Of a DNA stretch of 64,000 nt, positions 59,654 through 64,000 are shown piece after piece; the stretch's first letter is position 1; each line of letters opens with the position of its first letter. Where the stretch lies: assembly GCA_031410595.1 (NCBI GenBank), contig JANNZM010000012.1, positions 1-64,000 of the forward strand. The letters run 5' to 3'. The DNA comes from JANMCE01 sp031410595 (GTDB lineage Bacteria > Actinomycetota > Acidimicrobiia > Acidimicrobiales > Ilumatobacteraceae). The notes beneath the pieces were generated by a model, which searched no databases, was not told the origin of the DNA, and saw nothing but the letters and a program-made list of their open reading frames with translations. Both the position numbers and the translations under genes were made by a program.

Positions 59654-60217
59654 TCAACCGCCGAGCTTGCCGAGGATTGACGACAGGTCGAGGCCCTTGG
59701 CCGCGTTCATCAGACCGCCGGCGTCGGGCACGCTGCCACCGGGCGTGAGCTGGCTGATCAGGTCCGGGAGCATGCTGGCCACACCCGACTTCACTTCTTC
59801 GTGAGGCAGACCCGACTCGTCGGCCATCTGGTTGATGACGTCGTCACCGAGCGCAGCATGCACTTCGTCGCCAGTGAGCGGCTGACTTGGACCGGTTCCG
59901 ACCCAGCTCTGCACCTTGTCGTCGTGGCCCGCTCCGCTGAACTTGCTCAGCAGTCCTCCGAGGCCACCGAGGTTGCCCATCGCTCCGGCCGCACCGCCGC
60001 CAAGCACCATCGGCAACAGCATCTTCAAGATCGGGTTGCCACCCGCACCACCCATCAGGTTGCCCAGGACACCTGCCATGGGGTTGCCGCCGGCGGCACC
60101 GCCGAGCATCGATCCGATGGCGTCGGCGGGATTCGCCGATTGCGCGGTACCTGCAGCCTTACCAGCTGCGGCTTTTCCGCCGCCGAGGGCGCCCTTCAAC
60201 ATATCCAATAGACCCAT
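59654..60217 (-). CDS. YidB-like DUF937 protein
   Basis: A 187-residue Gly/Ala/Met/Leu-rich protein of the YidB/DUF937 family. A low-complexity N-terminal half (GGGKAAAGKAAG, GGAAGGNPMAGVLGNLMGG) is followed by the conserved domain (SWVGTGPSQPLTGDEVHAALGDDVINQMADESGL), which contains the hallmark of the family. Function is unknown; a role in envelope or amyloid-like structures has been discussed only loosely. AAGGAG precedes the ATG by 9 nt. The N-terminal MGLLD and good Shine-Dalgarno are shared with the gene at 34073. Confidence 0.85.
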   Translation of the reverse strand: MGLLDMLKGALGGGKAAAGKAAGTAQSANPADAIGSMLGGAAGGNPMAGVLGNLMGGAGGNPILKMLLPMVLGGGAAGAMGNLGGLGGLLSKFSGAGHDDKVQSWVGTGPSQPLTGDEVHAALGDDVINQMADESGLPHEEVKSGVASMLPDLISQLTPGGSVPDAGGLMNAAKGLDLSSILGKLGG

Positions 60218-60319
60218 GATGTTGTACTCCTTACGTAGCGCACGATGCGCAGGGTGAGGCTATCGACCTAGACGGCCGAATCAAGGGATAGAGGTAAGAA
60301 TGTGGTGACAGTTCGCGAA

Positions 60320-62674
60320 TTATCCGCCGAGCTGCTCGAACTCTTCCACGGTCATGAGCACAGAGCGGGCCTTGGATCCCTCGCTTGGCCCGACCACGCC
60401 GCGCTGCTCAAGCAGGTCCATTATTCGCCCGGCGCGAGCGAAACCGACCTTCAGTTTGCGCTGCAGCATTGACGTAGAACCGAGTTGGCTGCGCACGATG
60501 AGCTCCATAGCGTTGCGCACCAGCGTCTCATCATCGTCATCATCACCATTGCCACCGCTGTAACTCAGCTGACCGCCGGCGCCAGCCTCATCGCCCTCCA
60601 CGCCCGTGGCGTACACCGGCTCGGGCGCCTGACGACGCCAGTGGGCCACGACCTTGCGGACCTCATCCTCGCCCACAAAGCACCCCTGGATTCGCTGCGC
60701 GACGTTTGATGTCGGGCCGAGAAGCAGCATGTCGCCCTTGCCGACCAGACGCTCGGCCCCCGGCTGATCAAGGATGACGCGACTGTCGGTAAGGCTCGAT
60801 ACGGCGAAAGCCATACGGGCCGGAATGTTGGCCTTGATCACGCCGGTGATCACGTTGACCGATGGGCGCTGGGTAGCGACGATGAGGTGGATACCGACCG
60901 CACGAGCCTTCTGCGCAATACGAGTAACACTCTCTTCCACGTCACGGGCCGCCACCATCATGAGGTCGTTGAGCTCGTCAACAACAATGACGATGAAGGG
61001 AAGCCGATCGTAAGTGTCCGCCGAGCCCGGTTCAGGCTGCAGCTCACCCGCGTCGAACGCGGCGTTGTAGCCGGTGATGTCACGGAAGCCGACCGTCGAC
61101 AAAATGTCGTACCGGCGCTCCATCTCGCGCACCGCCCACGACAGCGCATTGGCCGCCTTCTTCGGGTTGGTGACCGGCTGGGTGAGCAGGTGCGGCAACC
61201 GGGCGTACTGGCCCATCTCGACCTGCTTTGGGTCGATGAGAATCAGCCTCACCTGGTCGGGCGTGGTGCGCATCAGAATCGACGTGACGATGCAGTTGAT
61301 GCCCGATGACTTACCGGCACCGGTTGCACCGGCGATGAGCATGTGAGGCGTGTTGGCCAGGTTCATCATGACGCCCTTGCCATCGATGCCCTTGCCCACG
61401 GCAACTTCAAGCGGATGCTGGGCGACCTTGCCCTGCGCCGAGTGCAACACGTCGCCCAGCGTGACCAGCACACGTTGCACATTGGGAACCTCGACACCGA
61501 TGGCCGAGCGACCCGGGATAGGTGCCAGGATGCGCACATCGGGCGATGCCATGGCGTACGCGATGTCCTTGTTGAGGCTGGTAACACTGGCCACCTTCAC
61601 GCCGACGCCCAGCTCAAGCTCGTAACGAGTAACCGTTGGACCGCACGTCTGGCCGACCAACGTGGTCTCCACCCCATGGCTGGCGAGGGCCGACTGCAGC
61701 TTGTGACCGCGTTCGATGATGGCCGTCATATCAACCTGTTGCGCAGGAAGGTGGGCGAGCAGGTTTTGCGGCGGCAACTTCCAGCTACCGACCTCGACGG
61801 CAGGACCGAGATCGAGCTTGGTCTGCACACCCCTGCCGGGAGCAATGAGGAACGCGGCATCGGGTGGTGGCAGGCCCGGGTCGTTCTTCTTTGAGCGGTA
61901 GTTGCGGGCCGGCCTGGGGTCGCCTTCTTCGGCGGCGACATCGTAGAGCGACGGACGCTGGCTGCTGCCTTCGGCATTGCCGAGTCGCTCGCTCGCCAGC
62001 GTGGACATGTTGCGGGCCGCGCCTCTGGCGGCTCGAACGGTTGGGGTGAGGCCGCGGGCTGCACCGACTGCCACCGTACGCACCGACGCCTTGGTGGCGA
62101 CGAGCAACGAGATAGCCATGAGCGCCAACAGCACGATGACGGCGCCGGCGTCGGCCAAGAAATACTGCAAAGGTCGTCCGGCGGCGATGCCGACGATGCC
62201 GCCCGCGGCGCGAACCTCGCGTACCCTGACGCCGAAGACCGGACCCCACTTCGCGTGCAGCAGACCCAGAATCGACAGGACGAACAACCCGGAACCAACC
62301 GCCAGTCGGGTCGGATGCTCGGCCTTCCACGACGAGAAACTGGCCGCAGCAATCAGTGCGAACAGGATAGGCAACGCAAAGCGAGCAACACCGACGAGCA
62401 CGCCCCCGAGCCAGGTGACGCCAACTCCGAACGGCCCGATGAGCTTCGTGTAGGTACCCAGGCCGACCAGCAACGCCAGCACACCCCAACCAATAGCCAC
62501 CAAGTCGCTGCGATGCGATGCCACCAGCGGGGCCAGCGGACTCTGACCCTTGCGCTTCGGGGGCGCAGCACGTGAAGCAGCCGAAGGGCTTGACGTGGAC
62601 TTGGGCGATGTCTTGCGCGCAGCAGCAGTGGCCTTTGGTGCAGCTTTTGGCCGGGACGCGTTATTGGTCGCCAT
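60320..62674 (-). CDS. ftsK: DNA translocase FtsK/SpoIIIE
   Basis: FtsK/SpoIIIE DNA translocase, 784 residues. About four membrane segments (about 55-195) after a basic Ala/Lys/Pro-rich tail, a linker, the motor with Walker A GATGAGKSSG (about residue 447-456) and Walker B VIVVDELNDLMM, and a C-terminal winged-helix gamma domain (TSMLQRKLKVGFARAGRIMDLLE) that reads KOPS sequences. TAGCGT lies 6 nt before the ATG. Moves chromosome ends through the closing septum. Confidence 0.95.
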   Translation of the reverse strand: MATNNASRPKAAPKATAAARKTSPKSTSSPSAASRAAPPKRKGQSPLAPLVASHRSDLVAIGWGVLALLVGLGTYTKLIGPFGVGVTWLGGVLVGVARFALPILFALIAAASFSSWKAEHPTRLAVGSGLFVLSILGLLHAKWGPVFGVRVREVRAAGGIVGIAAGRPLQYFLADAGAVIVLLALMAISLLVATKASVRTVAVGAARGLTPTVRAARGAARNMSTLASERLGNAEGSSQRPSLYDVAAEEGDPRPARNYRSKKNDPGLPPPDAAFLIAPGRGVQTKLDLGPAVEVGSWKLPPQNLLAHLPAQQVDMTAIIERGHKLQSALASHGVETTLVGQTCGPTVTRYELELGVGVKVASVTSLNKDIAYAMASPDVRILAPIPGRSAIGVEVPNVQRVLVTLGDVLHSAQGKVAQHPLEVAVGKGIDGKGVMMNLANTPHMLIAGATGAGKSSGINCIVTSILMRTTPDQVRLILIDPKQVEMGQYARLPHLLTQPVTNPKKAANALSWAVREMERRYDILSTVGFRDITGYNAAFDAGELQPEPGSADTYDRLPFIVIVVDELNDLMMVAARDVEESVTRIAQKARAVGIHLIVATQRPSVNVITGVIKANIPARMAFAVSSLTDSRVILDQPGAERLVGKGDMLLLGPTSNVAQRIQGCFVGEDEVRKVVAHWRRQAPEPVYATGVEGDEAGAGGQLSYSGGNGDDDDDETLVRNAMELIVRSQLGSTSMLQRKLKVGFARAGRIMDLLEQRGVVGPSEGSKARSVLMTVEEFEQLGG

Positions 62675-62721
62675 AACCCCACGCTAGCAACGGGGCGCGC
62701 GAACGTTCGGGCAATCCTGCC

Positions 62722-63225
62722 CTAATTGGCCGGAAGCGTGGAAATAATCTGTCCGTCGGGCGAAAACAGGGTGTTCAGCAGGCCACCCTTGCTCGATTGC
62801 GACCGGACTGCCCATACCAGCCCTTTCGGCTTCACTATGACGAGCGCTACCTGGGCCACGGTGGACCCCTTGAATTGCTTGGTGACGTAGGCCGAAACCT
62901 TGGCCGCCTGTTCCAACGGGATGCCCCGCAACGTGAACGGTTCGCCTTCCGATGCCGTCTCCGGGCCAGGGTCGCCGAGCTTTCCGCCGCTGTACAAGTA
63001 CGCCCGTTCTTTGCCCAGGGACGTCACGGCGAACACGTTGATGCCCTCGGGTACAACGTTGATCTCGGTGTAGTTGTGCACGTCGCTCAAAACGCCCAGC
63101 GCCTCCACGGCGCGCGCGGCGGCAGGCACTTCGTTCACGGGCAACACCGGCCCGGTCACCTTTGGCGCGCTGCTCATGCAGCCCGCTGCGACCAGCAGCA
63201 GCGCTGCGGTCCAACCACGGGCCAC
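62722..63225 (-). CDS. Small putative lipoprotein
   Basis: A 167-residue exported protein. The signal peptide MARGWTAALLLVAAGC ends in a lipobox with C16. The mature part is a mixed alpha/beta domain without recognisable family; it contains no cysteine. The start directly follows the RNase J-family stop (1 bp), so it is co-transcribed with it, and ftsK begins 47 bp downstream. Function unknown. Confidence 0.65.
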   Translation of the reverse strand: MARGWTAALLLVAAGCMSSAPKVTGPVLPVNEVPAAARAVEALGVLSDVHNYTEINVVPEGINVFAVTSLGKERAYLYSGGKLGDPGPETASEGEPFTLRGIPLEQAAKVSAYVTKQFKGSTVAQVALVIVKPKGLVWAVRSQSSKGGLLNTLFSPDGQIISTLPAN

Positions 63226-64000
63226 TTACGCTTCCATCACCACGGGCACGATCATCGGGCGACGACGCGTGCGGTCACTCACAAACTTGCCGGCCGATCG
63301 ACGCACAGCCTTTTCCAGCGCTTCAACGTCACGAAGGCCACCAGCCAGCGAAGACTCGATGGTCTTGGCGATGGTGTCGCACGCCTCGTCGAGTAGGTCC
63401 TCGGCTTCGGGCGCGTACACCCAGCCGCGCGTGATGATCTCGGGCCCGACCAGCACCTTACCGGTCTGCATGTCGACGGTGACCACGACAACGACGACGC
63501 CTTCTTCAGCCAGTACCTTGCGGTCGCGCAACACACCCTGGCCAACGTCACCGACGATGCCGTCGACGTAGAGATACCCAGCGGGGACGCGACCGGTGAG
63601 CGCTATGCCCTCGTCGGAGAGCGTGATGACATCGCCGTCCTCACATTGCAGAACATTTGCCGGAGCCACACCCATTAGTCGGGCCAGGCGAGCGTGGGCG
63701 TACATGTGGCGATACTCCCCATGCACCGGCACAAAACACTTTGGGCGCACGATCGAAAGCAGCATCTTCAAGTCATCGGCCTGAGCGTGGCCGGTGGCGT
63801 GCACGTCGGCAATGCCCGAATGCACCACTTCGCAGCCGGACTTCAGCAGACCGTCGATGACGGCGTTGACGTTGTGTTCGTTGCCGGGGATGGCGTTGCT
63901 GGAGAGAATGATGACGTCGTTCTCCCCCACCTTCAGCCACTTGCTGTCACCGGCGGCCATGAGGGCCAGGGCCGACATCGGCTCGCCCTGCGAACCGGTG
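63226..64000 (-). CDS. rnj: Ribonuclease J, 5' part outside window
   Basis: The C-terminal about 258 residues of an RNase J-type metallo-beta-lactamase ribonuclease. The beta-CASP segment TGSQGEPMSAL, GxxxHATGHA-like SGIADVHATGHA and the V-P-V-H-G-E-Y-R-H motif are diagnostic, followed by the C-terminal domain of the family. The frame continues past the window end. It would act with RNase E/G (13188) in RNA processing, so this host has both enzyme types, as do mycobacteria. Confidence 0.92.
   Translation of the reverse strand, partial: TGSQGEPMSALALMAAGDSKWLKVGENDVIILSSNAIPGNEHNVNAVIDGLLKSGCEVVHSGIADVHATGHAQADDLKMLLSIVRPKCFVPVHGEYRHMYAHARLARLMGVAPANVLQCEDGDVITLSDEGIALTGRVPAGYLYVDGIVGDVGQGVLRDRKVLAEEGVVVVVVTVDMQTGKVLVGPEIITRGWVYAPEAEDLLDEACDTIAKTIESSLAGGLRDVEALEKAVRRSAGKFVSDRTRRRPMIVPVVMEA

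Noticed and set aside
1..64000. CRISPR arrays, prophage, insertion sequences
   Set aside because: No regularly spaced repeats, no integrase, transposase or phage structural genes were found in any frame.

Overview
The window looks like chromosome from a high-GC actinobacterium, most likely of the class Acidimicrobiia (Ilumatobacter-like). This rests on gene content: mycothione reductase, a fused F420 enzyme FbiC, a CarD-type RNA polymerase-binding protein, an rne-rplU-rpmA block, and surface repeats of the RVLDTR type. Coding density is very high, no stretch of more than about 300 bases lacks a gene, and I see no phage, insertion sequence or CRISPR array. Many genes appear to be transcribed leaderless, with a TANNNT-like -10 box 6-8 nt before the start codon. 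The class-level assignment is an inference. LAYOUT. 1-7.7 kb (+): a probable envelope-stress group (CbxX-type AAA ATPase, two substrate-binding-like proteins of which one is a lipoprotein with a VWA domain, a membrane coiled-coil protein, a MurJ-family flippase, PspA). 7.7-29.3 kb (mostly -): a housekeeping block with proB, obgE, rpmA, rplU, RNase E/G, a radical-SAM pair, the rod-shape genes rodA-mrdA-mreD-mreC-mreB, ndk, folC, clpX, clpP and tig. It is interrupted at 10.2-12.3 kb by + strand dgt and usp genes. 29.5-34.6 kb: tRNA-Pro, two metallo-beta-lactamase-fold hydrolases, a redoxin gene with an in-frame UGA exactly at the expected redox cysteine (probable selenoprotein), an enoyl-CoA hydratase and a MazEF-like toxin-antitoxin pair. 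34.7-45.9 kb: tRNA-Gly, a threonine aldolase-like enzyme, mycothione reductase, a phosphatase, a two-gene L-rhamnose catabolic operon, carD, homospermidine synthase, a NeuD-like acyltransferase and alanine dehydrogenase with a decayed Lrp-like remnant beside it. 46-50.4 kb: fbiC divergent from hxlR-ribD-ribA, which together would make the F420 precursor Fo. 50.4-54.5 kb: a VapBC-like toxin-antitoxin pair, an IlvD/Edd dehydratase with an SDR, and an uncharacterised gene between diverged direct repeats next to tRNA-Arg. 54.6-64 kb: an L,D-transpeptidase with surface repeats, cinA, pgsA, rimO, a YidB-like gene, ftsK, a lipoprotein and the 3' part of an RNase J gene. HOW THE GENES WORK TOGETHER. 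MreBCD, RodA and PBP2 form the elongasome, and MurJ supplies lipid II. RibA and RibD make the diaminouracil that FbiC uses for Fo. ClpX, ClpP and trigger factor handle protein quality control. RhaB and the aldolase-dehydrogenase would process L-rhamnulose. The most notable object is the redoxin gene at 30656-31717, where a single UGA interrupts an otherwise intact frame at the first position of the redox motif and is followed by stem-loops that could act as a bacterial SECIS.
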